A stretch of 29,135 nt of DNA from CAZAGT01 sp964484515 (GCA_964484515.1 CAZAGT010000017.1:1-29135); one strand, 5' to 3'. Counted from the stretch's first letter, positions 8,025-17,184 are shown. Numbers and translations: made by a program. The notes: generated from the sequence alone by a model not told the origin.

Positions 8025-8284
8025 TTGATTCCTCCAATTTTACAGTTGTTACAGAACTACTATGTTTGATTTCCTTTCAGTGGTCCCGGATGAGATCACC
8101 TCCTTTCGCTGAAGTATAGTAAAATTGCGTGTATCCTGGTACATATCGAACGATACGTGATTCGAATCCTGCAATGGAACAGGGCGATATCCTGCGGTTC
8201 TCCGCTTGAGCCTGAAATCAAACCTCCATATGTTTCAAGATAGCGAAGTGCGCGGCACTAGCTCCTTGCGGGAAGCTCAACTGC

Positions 8285-8300
8285 AGCAAACTTGATGCCA
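8285..8300 (-). promoter_or_regulatory. Sigma54 -24/-12 promoter of the PEP-CTERM gene
   Basis: Minus-strand sequence TGGCATCAAGTTTGCT: TGGCAT and TTGCT with GG and GC 12 bases apart, matching the sigma54 consensus except that position 7 is C. Predicted start near 8274, leaving a 250-base leader before the ATG at 8024. I see no ORF or clear riboswitch in that leader. Confidence 0.8.
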
Positions 8301-8410
8301 TAATGATAAGCACGGGGATGACATAGGTGGATGGGCGTTTTGATCTTTTGTTAAGTAGTTGGAAAGAATGCTGAAAGAGCTTTGGCGGGGATGGCGAAAA
8401 GGATTAAGAG

Positions 8411-8427
8411 GTAATGTAAATCATTAC
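8411..8427. promoter_or_regulatory. Candidate upstream activator site (dyad GTAATG-N5-CATTAC)
   Basis: GTAATG (8411-8416) and CATTAC (8422-8427) form a perfect 6+6 dyad with a 5-base spacer, centred about 145 bases upstream of the predicted sigma54 start, the usual place for an enhancer bound by a Fis-HTH activator. A related arrangement (TAATGTA ... ATTACA) overlaps the promoter and start of the receiver-less activator gene at about 6580-6600. Confidence 0.4.
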
Positions 8428-8477
8428 AAAGGTGTATGTAATACTCTGATACGAAGTGGAAAATAATTGCATAATAC

Positions 8478-8496
8478 TAGTAGAGATATCTTACTA
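8478..8496. promoter_or_regulatory. Second dyad upstream of the PEP-CTERM promoter
   Basis: TAGTA (8478-8482) and TACTA (8492-8496) flank the perfect palindrome AGATATCT (8484-8491). Its centre is about 68 bases further upstream than the GTAATG dyad. It could be a second activator or regulator site; its half-sites differ from the first. Confidence 0.25.
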
Positions 8497-8711
8497 CCAC
8501 TCGTGCACGATAGTGGGTCATTACAGCGAACTCACATTCTTGTCTGTTGCTATTGGAGATAGATAAAGGATGGAAATTAAGCTGACTCGAATAATGCCGA
8601 TAGGGTCTTAGGATTTAAGAGCCTGAGAGACATCGACACGTCAAGCAATGGATAGTAAGACCCGACATCTATCCAATATCTCTTTTGAGATGCTCATGTC
8701 TCATTTGCACT

Positions 8712-10124
8712 TCATGGTTTCAGCTCAAATTCATCGATCCTGTTCAAAAGGGTTTTGTAGCTAACATCGAGCATTTGAGCGGCCTTTTTTCGATTCCAGT
8801 GCGTTTCAGACAAGGCATGTAAGATCGCCGCTTTCTCGACCTCGGAAACGTAGGCCTTGCTAATCTTCTTGAGAGAAAAATCGGCGTCATCAAAAAAGCC
8901 CATTATCTTCTCGTAACTCCAGCCGACATGGGATTGTCCACCTTTACCAGACGCGTTTTCACCAGGGGGTGGTTCTTGGCTCTGCATTTTCATGTCCGTC
9001 GTTACGATTTCCCAATCTCTCAATACTATGGCCCGTCGGATGATGTTCTCAAGCTCTCTCACATTTCCGGGCCAGTGGTAGGCCAGAAAGAGTTTCATGA
9101 TTCCTTCAGGAATCTTCAACAAATCCTTTTGGAATTCATGACAGTACTTATTAACGAAATACTGAGTCAGTAGTGGAATATCCTCTCTGATTTCCCTTAA
9201 AGGCGGCGACTTTATGTTCACAATGTTCAAGCGAAAAAAAAGATCTTTCCTGAAGGCCGCCTCTCGGACCATGGTTGACAAATCAGCATTAGTGGCGGCG
9301 ACCACCCTGGCATCTACGATTTTGTCCTGAGTCCCTCCTAGCCTTGAGAATTCTTTGTCCTCCAGAACCTGGAGAAACTTGACTTGAAGTGAGAGGGAAA
9401 GATTACCGATTTCATCGATGAATAGTGTACCACCATGTGCCATCTCCAGGCGACCGGGCTTATCCTTGTGGGCACCAGTGAAGGCTCCTTTCTGGAATCC
9501 GAATACCTCACTTTCGAGCAACTCGTCCGGGAGTGCTCCACAGTTTATCTTGACCAGCGGGCCTTCTTTGCGTTGAGAATGATAATGGATGGCCCGCGCG
9601 ATCAGTTCCTTACCCGTCCCGCTTTCTCCTGTGACCAGTACCGTAATGTCTTTCCTCGCTACCTTCTGAATACTCTGCCTTATATCTTGAATGGCCGCGC
9701 TTTGCCCAATAAATATAGGATATTCGGGCGGTCCTTGGGCTTCCGCCTTTCGTTTTAAAGCCAAATCCAGGACCTCGGCCACCTCCTTCGGGTCTGGCTC
9801 GGGTTTGAGGTAATAAAGGGCCTCAAAAGGGGCGGCGATCAATTCTTTGCCGGAGCGGCAGATCTCCTGATAAGAAGTCAGGATGGGCATGGCCAAATCA
9901 AGTGTTTTCAACTTGTGAATTGTATTCAGGACTGTTTTCGCATCCAAGGAGGGGCCCAGAATCGCGAGGCCGGGGTCCAATGTCTTCAGTTGATCGAGCG
10001 GTTTGTCGGGCTTGGCAGTATAGCAGGATGTGAATCCCTGCCGGTTTACGGTCTCTTTCAGACGGAGCGCGATAGCTGGGACATTTTCAAGAATCAGCAC
10101 TTTCGGTTTTTCGTACATGGTCAT
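8712..10124 (-). CDS. NtrC-type sigma54 activator with degenerate receiver (PrsR-like)
   Basis: 470 aa. Residues about 7-125 have the receiver fold pattern (KVLILEN..., ILTSY, YYLKPEPD), but the phosphoacceptor aspartate is replaced: the expected LLD reads AILG (G57). One of the acidic pocket residues remains (E13), with T83 and K107 in place. The AAA+ domain follows with Walker A GESGTGKE (166-173), GAFTGA (213-218) and Walker B LFIDEIGN. A C-terminal Fis-type HTH (WNRKKAAQMLDVSYKTLLNR) closely resembles that of the receiver-less activator in the same locus. ATG at 10124; a second ATG lies two codons on. It is 74 bases after the hybrid kinase. By position it corresponds to PrsR of PEP-CTERM loci, but ordinary phosphorylation control looks impossible. 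Confidence 0.92.
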   Translation of the reverse strand: MTMYEKPKVLILENVPAIALRLKETVNRQGFTSCYTAKPDKPLDQLKTLDPGLAILGPSLDAKTVLNTIHKLKTLDLAMPILTSYQEICRSGKELIAAPFEALYYLKPEPDPKEVAEVLDLALKRKAEAQGPPEYPIFIGQSAAIQDIRQSIQKVARKDITVLVTGESGTGKELIARAIHYHSQRKEGPLVKINCGALPDELLESEVFGFQKGAFTGAHKDKPGRLEMAHGGTLFIDEIGNLSLSLQVKFLQVLEDKEFSRLGGTQDKIVDARVVAATNADLSTMVREAAFRKDLFFRLNIVNIKSPPLREIREDIPLLTQYFVNKYCHEFQKDLLKIPEGIMKLFLAYHWPGNVRELENIIRRAIVLRDWEIVTTDMKMQSQEPPPGENASGKGGQSHVGWSYEKIMGFFDDADFSLKKISKAYVSEVEKAAILHALSETHWNRKKAAQMLDVSYKTLLNRIDEFELKP

Positions 10125-10198
10125 AAAACTGTATCACCCTCTTTTCATAAGTCCGAAAGGAGCCTGTAGATCGCTAGCTCCGCAGGTCACGCAACAGC

Positions 10199-12631
10199 TT
10201 AAATTTGCAGGACCTGGTAGAGCGTCCGTCCCAGTTCCTCCCTCCCGCAAGGTTTCGTGATATACCCTTTTATCAGTCCCTTCACATCCTCTGCAATTCC
10301 GTCTGATCCTGAGTGCTCGTAGCCTGAGACAATCAATATCTTTGCCTCAGGATCGGTCTTCATGATTTCTCTGATGCAAGTGATACCGTCCATTTCAGGC
10401 ATGTTTCTGTCCATCAAAACGATGTCCGGCGACCACTTCCGGTAATTGACGAGGGCATCCCCGGATCTATCTACAGAAATGGCATGGTATCCGAGACTTT
10501 GGGTAAGGTGCGCAAGGGCCTCCAGGGCGGAGGGTTCATCGTCGACGATCAAAACTTTTTCGCCCTTTCCGAGCATAATTTCCCTCTGCGGCGCAACGCG
10601 GTGCACAGCGCTCTTTTCCGCCGCCGGGAGAGTGATCTCGAAGCGTGTGCCCTTTCCCGGTTCCGATGATACCGTGATGGTCCCTTTATGTTGTTCGATA
10701 ATCCCATGCGTGGTTGATAGACCCAATCCCGTCCCCTTACCAACATCTTTGAGTGTGAAAAACGGGTCAAAGATCTTGTCCAAAGTCGCCCTATCCATGC
10801 CATGCCCTGTGTCAGAAACGGTGGCGATAACCTCGTCTTCCATCCTCTTAGCTTGGACGAATAGCTTACCTCCGCCCGGCATAGCGTCTCGTGCGTTTGT
10901 AAAGAGATTCATAAATACCTGACTTAGGAGGGAGTAGTCACCGTGGACGCAGAGGCCTTTGTCGATATCTAATGTAATCTTGATATTCTTGTCAAAGACA
11001 CGTTCAATGATTTCGTAAGCCTCTTGGATGACATCGCCGAGTTCGAGACTGACAAGTTGGTATTTGGCACCCTTCTTTGAGAAGTGAAGCAGGTTGTTGA
11101 TCAGATCTACCCCTCTTTCAACGGAATCGTAAACGCTCTTGGCCAGCTCTTTGATTTCCGGCTCATGGCCGTGTGTCATTTCGAGGTATTCGATATTTCC
11201 TAAGATGGCCTGTAGGATGTTTCTGAAATTGTGCGCCGTCCCCCCGGCGAATGCACCGATGGTCTCCATCTTCTGTGAGACAAAAAGTTGTTTTTGTAGC
11301 GTTTTCTGTTCCTTTTCAGCTTTCTTACGCGGGGTAACGTCATCGTAAATGGTTACGATTTCATTGGGCGACAAACAGTGAATGTAGTACTCTCTCCACC
11401 TGGTAGAGCTTTCCGGCCTTTCGTCTACCTGCAATGTCACCGAATGATGCTCGGATTTCCCGCTCTCCCAAACCCTTTTGAAGGCCGCGAATAGTCCCAG
11501 GTCTTGAAAATAGGGGAATATGTCTCGCGCGTTCTTTCCGGAAACCTCTTCCTTTTCAAGTTTATCGATCCTGCGGGATGCCTTATTCAAGTCCAGAATG
11601 ACGAACTCTTCATTTTCCGGGATCACTTCATAGACGACGACGCCGCTGCTCATAGTGTCGAAAATGGCTTTAAAGCGAGTCTCACTTTCACGGAGCCTCC
11701 TTTCGGTCTCCCGTAGGACCTCGGTCCTTTGGTCAACGATCTTCTCCAGATCGGAGTAGAGGATCGCATTTTCGATGGCTACCGCTGCCGGACTGCTCAG
11801 GGCATTGAGGAGCAGCAAATCCTCTTTACGAAAGCCGTGCGGCATATTGAGGGAATCGACGTATATAACACCTCTGATCTGGGCTTTGCTGATGAGCGGG
11901 ACGCACATGACCGATCTGATCAGATGCATGCTTGCCGACAGATCATCCATCTCCTCTCGCCGCATATCCGGCATCGTTACAGGCTTAGATTCACTCAAGA
12001 CTTTATTTACGATGGTTCTGCTATAGTTGAGGCTGTCCTTATGGTCGCCATACCTCGATCTGGCGATCACCTGTTCCACCTCGCCGGTTCTGTTATCGGT
12101 CAGGAGGATCGCCCCTCTATCGATCCGTTTGAGAAGGTCAAAAAGGTAATCCAATATCTTCTCGAAAAGCTCAGTGGTGTTCAGTGACTGCATCAGGACA
12201 TTAGATACCTTGTAGACCAACTCCATATTTCGAATCAGGGTTTGCGGTCGGTCCTTGAAAAAATGGGCCATGTCCTGGACGTCTATTTCGGCCGTATGGA
12301 TATGAGCATGATCACCGTTTTCTCCATCCTCGGACAGCTCATCCGCGACATAGAGAACCGTATTGCCGATCGTAATTTGAGTCCCTTTTTGCACCTCAAA
12401 CCTCTTGCCCGGTTCGATGAGACGACCGTCGAGCAAGGTTCGGTTCTTACTCTGTAGATCCTCCACAAAGAACTTATCGGCTTCTTTCATGATCATGAGA
12501 TGGCGGCGGGAGATCGAATTATCATTGATCTTGATATCATTGTCAGCTGCCCTACCAACGGAGATGGTTTCACCGTCCAACTCAAAATAGTCGCCCCGGC
12601 AGGGACCGCTGACAATATATAACGTCTTCAT
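10199..12631 (-). CDS. Hybrid histidine kinase: FHA-GAF-PAS-HisKA-HATPase-REC
   Basis: 810 aa, cytosolic (no membrane segment). Domains in order: FHA (1-96, with SVGRAADNDIKI and SISRRHL phosphothreonine-binding motifs), GAF (about 137-305), PAS (about 322-440), HisKA with H467 in AHNFRNILQ, HATPase (N box MNLFTNARDAM, G1 DTGHGMD, G2 GKGTGLGLS, about 560-680), and a complete C-terminal receiver with D741 (VLMDRNMPEMDG) and the TKP lysine motif. ATG 12631 is seven bases after GGAG. This is not the usual membrane-bound PrsK kinase of PEP-CTERM loci. The FHA domain suggests input from a Ser/Thr kinase or phosphoprotein. It likely works with the single receiver upstream and the two sigma54 activators downstream. 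Confidence 0.93.
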   Translation of the reverse strand: MKTLYIVSGPCRGDYFELDGETISVGRAADNDIKINDNSISRRHLMIMKEADKFFVEDLQSKNRTLLDGRLIEPGKRFEVQKGTQITIGNTVLYVADELSEDGENGDHAHIHTAEIDVQDMAHFFKDRPQTLIRNMELVYKVSNVLMQSLNTTELFEKILDYLFDLLKRIDRGAILLTDNRTGEVEQVIARSRYGDHKDSLNYSRTIVNKVLSESKPVTMPDMRREEMDDLSASMHLIRSVMCVPLISKAQIRGVIYVDSLNMPHGFRKEDLLLLNALSSPAAVAIENAILYSDLEKIVDQRTEVLRETERRLRESETRFKAIFDTMSSGVVVYEVIPENEEFVILDLNKASRRIDKLEKEEVSGKNARDIFPYFQDLGLFAAFKRVWESGKSEHHSVTLQVDERPESSTRWREYYIHCLSPNEIVTIYDDVTPRKKAEKEQKTLQKQLFVSQKMETIGAFAGGTAHNFRNILQAILGNIEYLEMTHGHEPEIKELAKSVYDSVERGVDLINNLLHFSKKGAKYQLVSLELGDVIQEAYEIIERVFDKNIKITLDIDKGLCVHGDYSLLSQVFMNLFTNARDAMPGGGKLFVQAKRMEDEVIATVSDTGHGMDRATLDKIFDPFFTLKDVGKGTGLGLSTTHGIIEQHKGTITVSSEPGKGTRFEITLPAAEKSAVHRVAPQREIMLGKGEKVLIVDDEPSALEALAHLTQSLGYHAISVDRSGDALVNYRKWSPDIVLMDRNMPEMDGITCIREIMKTDPEAKILIVSGYEHSGSDGIAEDVKGLIKGYITKPCGREELGRTLYQVLQI

Positions 12632-12794
12632 CGAGAGTCTCCATGACAGAACGAGATCACAGGAGTGCTTCCTTACGTAAACAAAACAATTTTCTCTAAG
12701 TGAGCCCCTACGATGCGCTGTTCACATGAAGTCGGTCGATGATCGGCCAGGCCTCCTCCTGTGGCGACGACCAGGGTCTAGGATGCTCCATTCG

Positions 12795-13181
12795 TCAACT
12801 CGCCACATCAAAGCTCAAAAGCTTGGAGATGTAATCCTTGAGCAACGTGATTTTGACAGGCTTAGCGATGACCATATCCACTTTTTTTTCCAGGGCCGCT
12901 TCTTTGGGCTCTTCCCCAAAACCGGTTATGGCGATAACAGGAATGTGGGGACGTTTTTCCTTGAGAGCGCTAATGACTCCGACGCCGCTTACATAGGGCA
13001 TGACAATATCCGTAATGACAAGATCATAGATCTCGGAATCCAGGAGCTTGAGGCCCTCCATGCCATTATTGGCACTAATGACCTGATATCCGGCATATTC
13101 CAGGTGTTTGACCAGCATTGTAAGGACATTCGTGTCATCCTCGACAATTAGGATCGTTTTGCTTTTCTTTTTCTTGACCAT
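12795..13181 (-). CDS. Single-domain response regulator (CheY-like receiver)
   Basis: 128 aa, receiver only: acidic pair in ILIVEDD, phosphoacceptor D58 in LVITDIVMPYVSG, conserved Thr/Gly in AITGFGE and Lys in IAKPVKI. All catalytic residues are present, unlike the locus activator with a degenerate receiver. ATG at 13181 has AAGGA about nine bases upstream. It sits between the RelE-like membrane protein and the hybrid kinase, and is probably phosphorylated by that kinase or acts as a phosphorelay shuttle. No output domain, so its effect must be by protein contact. Confidence 0.9.
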   Translation of the reverse strand: MVKKKKSKTILIVEDDTNVLTMLVKHLEYAGYQVISANNGMEGLKLLDSEIYDLVITDIVMPYVSGVGVISALKEKRPHIPVIAITGFGEEPKEAALEKKVDMVIAKPVKITLLKDYISKLLSFDVAS

Positions 13182-13236
13182 TTTCTAATCCTTGATATTT
13201 CGTTCTTGATCCACAATCTAGGAAAGACCATGAAAA

Positions 13237-14421
13237 TCATCTATTCCTGGCGACATAAGCCAGGTCTTCTTCCTGGGTGTTCTTCGTCCCAATGGCGAGG
13301 ATCTTGACCGAAGACTGGGAGTCCCTCTGGAAGTAGATTCTGCCCGAATAGGAGAACTCGGCCTCCAGAACATTCATTTTGCCGCCTTTACCGAAGACCT
13401 TTCGCTTGATCGGGACCGTTGATACGTCATTGTTGAGGTTGTGAATGACCTCTTCTGCCTTTAGTTGAAGCTCAGGGGGGAGGGCAAGAAAACCATCCGT
13501 GCTGCGTTTCGTAAAAGCGATGTTCTTGTAAAGCGATCTGAACCGCTTGGCAGAGATGTCGTTCTTTTTTCTATTGCTTTTTCCCTTAGGCGGGCGTTCT
13601 CTTAGTTGCTCCAATCGGTTCTCTAGCTGAAGCACCTCGCTCTCCATCTTCTCCTTAAGCTTTTTCTGATCTTCCAGTCCGTTTTCGAGCTGTTCAATCT
13701 CCTCCAGCAGCCCATCAACATCCCGCGACAACTCTTTCTTATCTTTTTTCAAGGAGGATATCAGATTTCCATAATCTGCTTCTCTGACAGAGATGGCTTC
13801 AAGCTCCCGTTTGGCCGTTTCGAGTTGCTCGGAGAGGTGCCTGATGTTTGAACGCTGTACTTCCTCCAATTGCTCCGCTTGCGCAATATTTCTTCTGATC
13901 AATCTCTGAAACAGAAAAACGGAAACAAAGATATAGAATATCAATATGCTGTTGGATAGGAGGGTGTTGTGTTCGATTCGGACATCCATCGTTAGAATCA
14001 GACCGTCATTGAGAATCTTGAAGTTTTCCGCTGCGACTTCCACGTAGTCGAGTGAGTCGAGAGGGTCCGCAGCAGCATGTTCCGTGATCGACGAAACCTG
14101 AAAGCTTCCCTGCAAGTGAGATGGGTAAAGAANNNNNNNNNNAAGAACGCGGTCGTCTTTTGTCTTGACCATCACGTACGTCATGACGCCCAGTTTGCGC
14201 TTCAGGCTTCGGTTCATGTATTGTCGGACGTTGCGGGTTATTTCTTCCCTGATCGGGTAACGGCCCTCGATGACCGCCTCATAATCTCTGATCAGGACAT
14301 TGTTGAGGTTGGAGCGCTCACTGCTGTCAAAATATGCCTCAAGGGCCTTTATGGTCAGTAGATAGCAAATGGGTGGCAGAAAGACGCAGGCGAAGAATAT
14401 TGAAAAGGGGAAGCGACTCAT
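13237..14421 (-). CDS. Membrane protein: periplasmic domain, long coiled coil, RelE/ParE-like C-terminal domain
   Basis: 394 aa from ATG 14421 (GAGAGGAA about 11 bases upstream); a frame from 14499 is open, but its extra residues do not look real. A transmembrane helix at about residues 6-24 and a second at about 158-175 enclose a periplasmic sensor-like region. A coiled coil follows at about 179-276, then a basic linker (PPKGKSNRKK), then a compact C-terminal domain at about 292-392. That domain (GFLALPPELQLKAEE, RKVFG, GRIYFQ, VKILAIGTKNTQEEDLA) has the helix-helix-beta order and the RI-Y and IG-K ending of RelE/ParE-type toxins. No antitoxin gene is adjacent. The fold call is by eye. Ten N at 14133-14142 lie inside the periplasmic part, so four residues are unknown and the frame across the gap is assumed; coding on both sides fits one protein. 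Confidence 0.75.
   Translation of the reverse strand: MSRFPFSIFFACVFLPPICYLLTIKALEAYFDSSERSNLNNVLIRDYEAVIEGRYPIREEITRNVRQYMNRSLKRKLGVMTYVMVKTKDDRVLXXXXLYPSHLQGSFQVSSITEHAAADPLDSLDYVEVAAENFKILNDGLILTMDVRIEHNTLLSNSILIFYIFVSVFLFQRLIRRNIAQAEQLEEVQRSNIRHLSEQLETAKRELEAISVREADYGNLISSLKKDKKELSRDVDGLLEEIEQLENGLEDQKKLKEKMESEVLQLENRLEQLRERPPKGKSNRKKNDISAKRFRSLYKNIAFTKRSTDGFLALPPELQLKAEEVIHNLNNDVSTVPIKRKVFGKGGKMNVLEAEFSYSGRIYFQRDSQSSVKILAIGTKNTQEEDLAYVARNR
14133..14142. other. Assembly gap of 10 N
   Basis: Ten undetermined bases inside the RelE-like membrane protein gene. The length is probably a placeholder, so the true gap may differ, although the coding frame is kept with ten bases as drawn. Confidence 0.95.
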
Positions 14422-14648
14422 CGGCGGCAGTATTCCTCTCAGCGGACTCGGAAAGGAGACCGAAGACCTGGCAAGCAGAGCGAAGATATGAATGCCCACA
14501 ATCCGGTTTCAGGCGGAGTCAGGATCACCGGCCACATAAAATTATGATTCCGATAACTTAGGCCAGACAGCGGTCAATAATGTGGCATTCAGGTTTCGAA
14601 TTCGGTCCTTTTTGTCCGCACCTCCAAATTCCCCTCGATCAACGAGGA

Positions 14649-16982
14649 TCAGCCCGTATTAGGGCGGGCAGCCGACGATGCCTCGATGTCCCTTATGATG
14701 CGCCGCGCCTCTTGGGCGCCCTTGAAATCCTGATCCGCCTCGAGGGCTTTCTTCAGGTATATTTTGGCCTTATCAGCTTGCTTGTTCATATACTGCGCCA
14801 TGCCCATATGGTAATTGATGATTGCATTATCAGGTTCGCGAGACAGGGCATCACTAAATTCGGCGATGGCGCTCAAGTAGCTTTCTTTGAGATAATAGAT
14901 CCAGCCTAGGGTGTCCATCACGGAGGGATTATCCGGCATTTGTTCCTTGGCGATTTGGGCAAACCCGAGGGCCTCGTCTAGGTTCTTTCCACCTTCTGCC
15001 AAGTTCCATGCAAGATTATTGGCGGCTGGTGCGAAATCGTTTCTTATCTCTAAGGCCTTTCTGTATTGCATTTCCGCCTTTTCCGCATTACCCTGAAGAT
15101 CATAAATCGTTCCCAAGGCCATATACCCCGCCGTATAATCCGGGTTTCTGCTCAAGATCGCCTCATACTGTGCAATGGCATCCTCAAGCTTTTGTTCCTG
15201 CATATAAATTTTGGCAAGGGCCTCGTAAGGCGCAAGGAGATTGGAATCGATCTCGACTGCTCTCTCGAATCGCCTCTGAGCCTCTCCGAAGGCTTGCTGT
15301 GCCAAAAAAACATTCCCTTCCAAGTATTCAATAATGGCCAACTTGTTACTATTTCCCTTTAACTCTTTTTTCTGGATGGCACAGAGTTGGAGAGCACGGT
15401 CAAATTTCTTCTCCTTTACGTAGATACCCACCATCAGGGCCAAGGCATCTGTCTGTTGAGGGTCTATATCAAGGGCTGTCTGAAAACACTTCAAAGCATC
15501 ATCTTTTTGTTCCATCAAGTTATAGAGGAGCCCCAATCGAATGTAACCCGGAGCAAGCTTGGGGTTAAGTTCAATCACCTTCTTGAGTATAGCCTCGGCC
15601 CCCTTTACATCGCGTTCAAGGGTTTTGAGGTCCCCGGAAAGCATAAGCGCCCTCGTATTCGTGGGCGCCAGTTTAAGGGCCGCTTCAATCTGCTGGCGAG
15701 CCATGTCCTTGTTCCTCTCACGCAGATAGATCTCGCCCAGGAGTATCCTTGCGTCCAGTAGCCCAGGGTTTAGCTCCACCGCCTTTACGAGGTTTTGTTC
15801 CGCTAATTTGGGCTCCGCCTTCCCAATTTGGCAAAGGGCCTTTAGGTAATAAGCCGCAGCGTTTTGGGGACTCTCTCGGGTGACGAGATCAAAGCGTTCC
15901 TGGGCGTTGGCGAAATCTTCTCTCTTTAGATATAATCGCCCTTTGAGAAGATTCGCGGCCACGTTGCCTGCGTCCATTTCAAGGACCTTATCGATCGTCG
16001 CCTCCCCCTCCTCCGGGCGATCAAAATCGAGTTGCAGCTGTCCAATGAGGATCAGGATCTCTGGTTCGTCTTTCTTTATCGTGAGGGCCTTTTCAAAGGC
16101 CTCGAGCGCCTTCTCATAAGAATTCCGACGTGCGTAGAACCGCCCAAGTTCGACCAAAGGGCCAATGTCCTCCTTCAGCGCAGAACGCACTCCATCGAGA
16201 TAGATCTCCTCCGCTTTTTTCCAGTTCTCAGTGCTTTCGTAGAATCTGGCAAGTACCCTGAGGTTTTGGTAATCGGAGCCGGAGACCTCGACCAGCTCCT
16301 TGAGTTCGTTCTCAGCCTTGTCCCAATGGCCTTGGCTCGCATAAAGGCGGGAGAGCTCCAGATATGGCGCTCGCTCACCAGCGTCCAAGGAGATGGCCTT
16401 GCGGTAGGCCTTTTCAGCCTCAGCTTGGTCGCCCTTCAGCAAATAGACACGCCCCAGCGAAAGGTGGGTCCTGAAACGATTCGGCTCCAAGGTGGCGGCC
16501 TTTTTTAGTGTTTCAAGCGCTCCGTCCGTGTCTTTCTCCTGGATCTGAATTCCCGAAAGCAACGATAAGGCTTCAATGTCCTGGGGATTCGCTTCTAGAA
16601 GAAGCTCTGCTTTTTCACGCGCTTCGGCCGTCCTCCTGCCCAGGAGTAAAAGCTGTCCCATCTTGAGTTGTGCCTTGAGATTCTTGGGATTGATGGAGGT
16701 CGCCTGAGAGAATGCCTGGAATGCTGGTCGGCCCTGTTTCAGTTTAAGGTAGGTCTCGCCAAGTTGGAAATAGGCTTGATCGTCCTTAGGATCAAGTTGA
16801 AGGACGTTCTTCAGTTCAATGACGGCCTTCTTGAGTTCGTTCTTTTCGATATATTGGTCGGCCCTCTTGAGGTGTCTGGCCTTCTTCTCTTCTTTGCTAC
16901 TACAGCCTAACATCAAGACAAGCAGCACGCACGGGAGGAGAACAAGAGCAAACCGAACAGTAATCTTTCTTTGGAGTCTCAT
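14649..16982 (-). CDS. prsT: XrtA/PEP-CTERM-system TPR lipoprotein PrsT
   Basis: 777 aa from ATG 16982, which has AGAGGAA nine bases upstream; an upstream start at 17024 would place unlikely residues before the signal. A lipoprotein signal peptide (MRLQRKITVRFALVLLPCVL) leads to the lipobox LMLGC, so the mature protein is anchored by lipid. The rest is a continuous array of about 20 tetratricopeptide repeats (for example AYFQLGETYLKLKQ, PAANNLAWNLAEGG, MDTLGWIYYLKESYLSAIAE). This matches PrsT of PEP-CTERM loci, somewhat shorter than the roughly 900 aa typical of the family. It may act as a periplasmic scaffold for polymer assembly or export. A sigma54 promoter match lies 200 bases upstream. 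The next gene, a membrane protein, follows 227 bases downstream. Confidence 0.93.
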   Translation of the reverse strand: MRLQRKITVRFALVLLPCVLLVLMLGCSSKEEKKARHLKRADQYIEKNELKKAVIELKNVLQLDPKDDQAYFQLGETYLKLKQGRPAFQAFSQATSINPKNLKAQLKMGQLLLLGRRTAEAREKAELLLEANPQDIEALSLLSGIQIQEKDTDGALETLKKAATLEPNRFRTHLSLGRVYLLKGDQAEAEKAYRKAISLDAGERAPYLELSRLYASQGHWDKAENELKELVEVSGSDYQNLRVLARFYESTENWKKAEEIYLDGVRSALKEDIGPLVELGRFYARRNSYEKALEAFEKALTIKKDEPEILILIGQLQLDFDRPEEGEATIDKVLEMDAGNVAANLLKGRLYLKREDFANAQERFDLVTRESPQNAAAYYLKALCQIGKAEPKLAEQNLVKAVELNPGLLDARILLGEIYLRERNKDMARQQIEAALKLAPTNTRALMLSGDLKTLERDVKGAEAILKKVIELNPKLAPGYIRLGLLYNLMEQKDDALKCFQTALDIDPQQTDALALMVGIYVKEKKFDRALQLCAIQKKELKGNSNKLAIIEYLEGNVFLAQQAFGEAQRRFERAVEIDSNLLAPYEALAKIYMQEQKLEDAIAQYEAILSRNPDYTAGYMALGTIYDLQGNAEKAEMQYRKALEIRNDFAPAANNLAWNLAEGGKNLDEALGFAQIAKEQMPDNPSVMDTLGWIYYLKESYLSAIAEFSDALSREPDNAIINYHMGMAQYMNKQADKAKIYLKKALEADQDFKGAQEARRIIRDIEASSAARPNTG

Positions 16983-17184
16983 ATCGCTAATTTCCTCTTT
17001 GATTATGATCCAATCTGTTGTCATCCGTTTAAAGAAACAAGAAAACAGACAAGAATGCTAAGCGATAGCCAATAGAGAGAAGAAATGGCTTGTTGGTAGT
17101 TGGAAAATAAGAGGACTAATAAGTCATAAGTAGTGGATTGTTTAAGCATTGTCAAATCGATTGTGGAACCCCCGATTGACAAAA

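Larger units (their letters stand above)
8301..8711. other. Non-coding region between activator gene and PEP-CTERM promoter
   Basis: AT-rich, without a supported ORF. Besides the two dyads it holds an 8-bp inverted repeat, GGGTCTTA (8603-8610) and TAAGACCC (8656-8663), and a 6-bp GGATAG...CTATCC hairpin near 8650-8675. None is followed by a T-tract, so I do not call a terminator for the upstream activator gene that ends at 8712. Confidence 0.45.
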
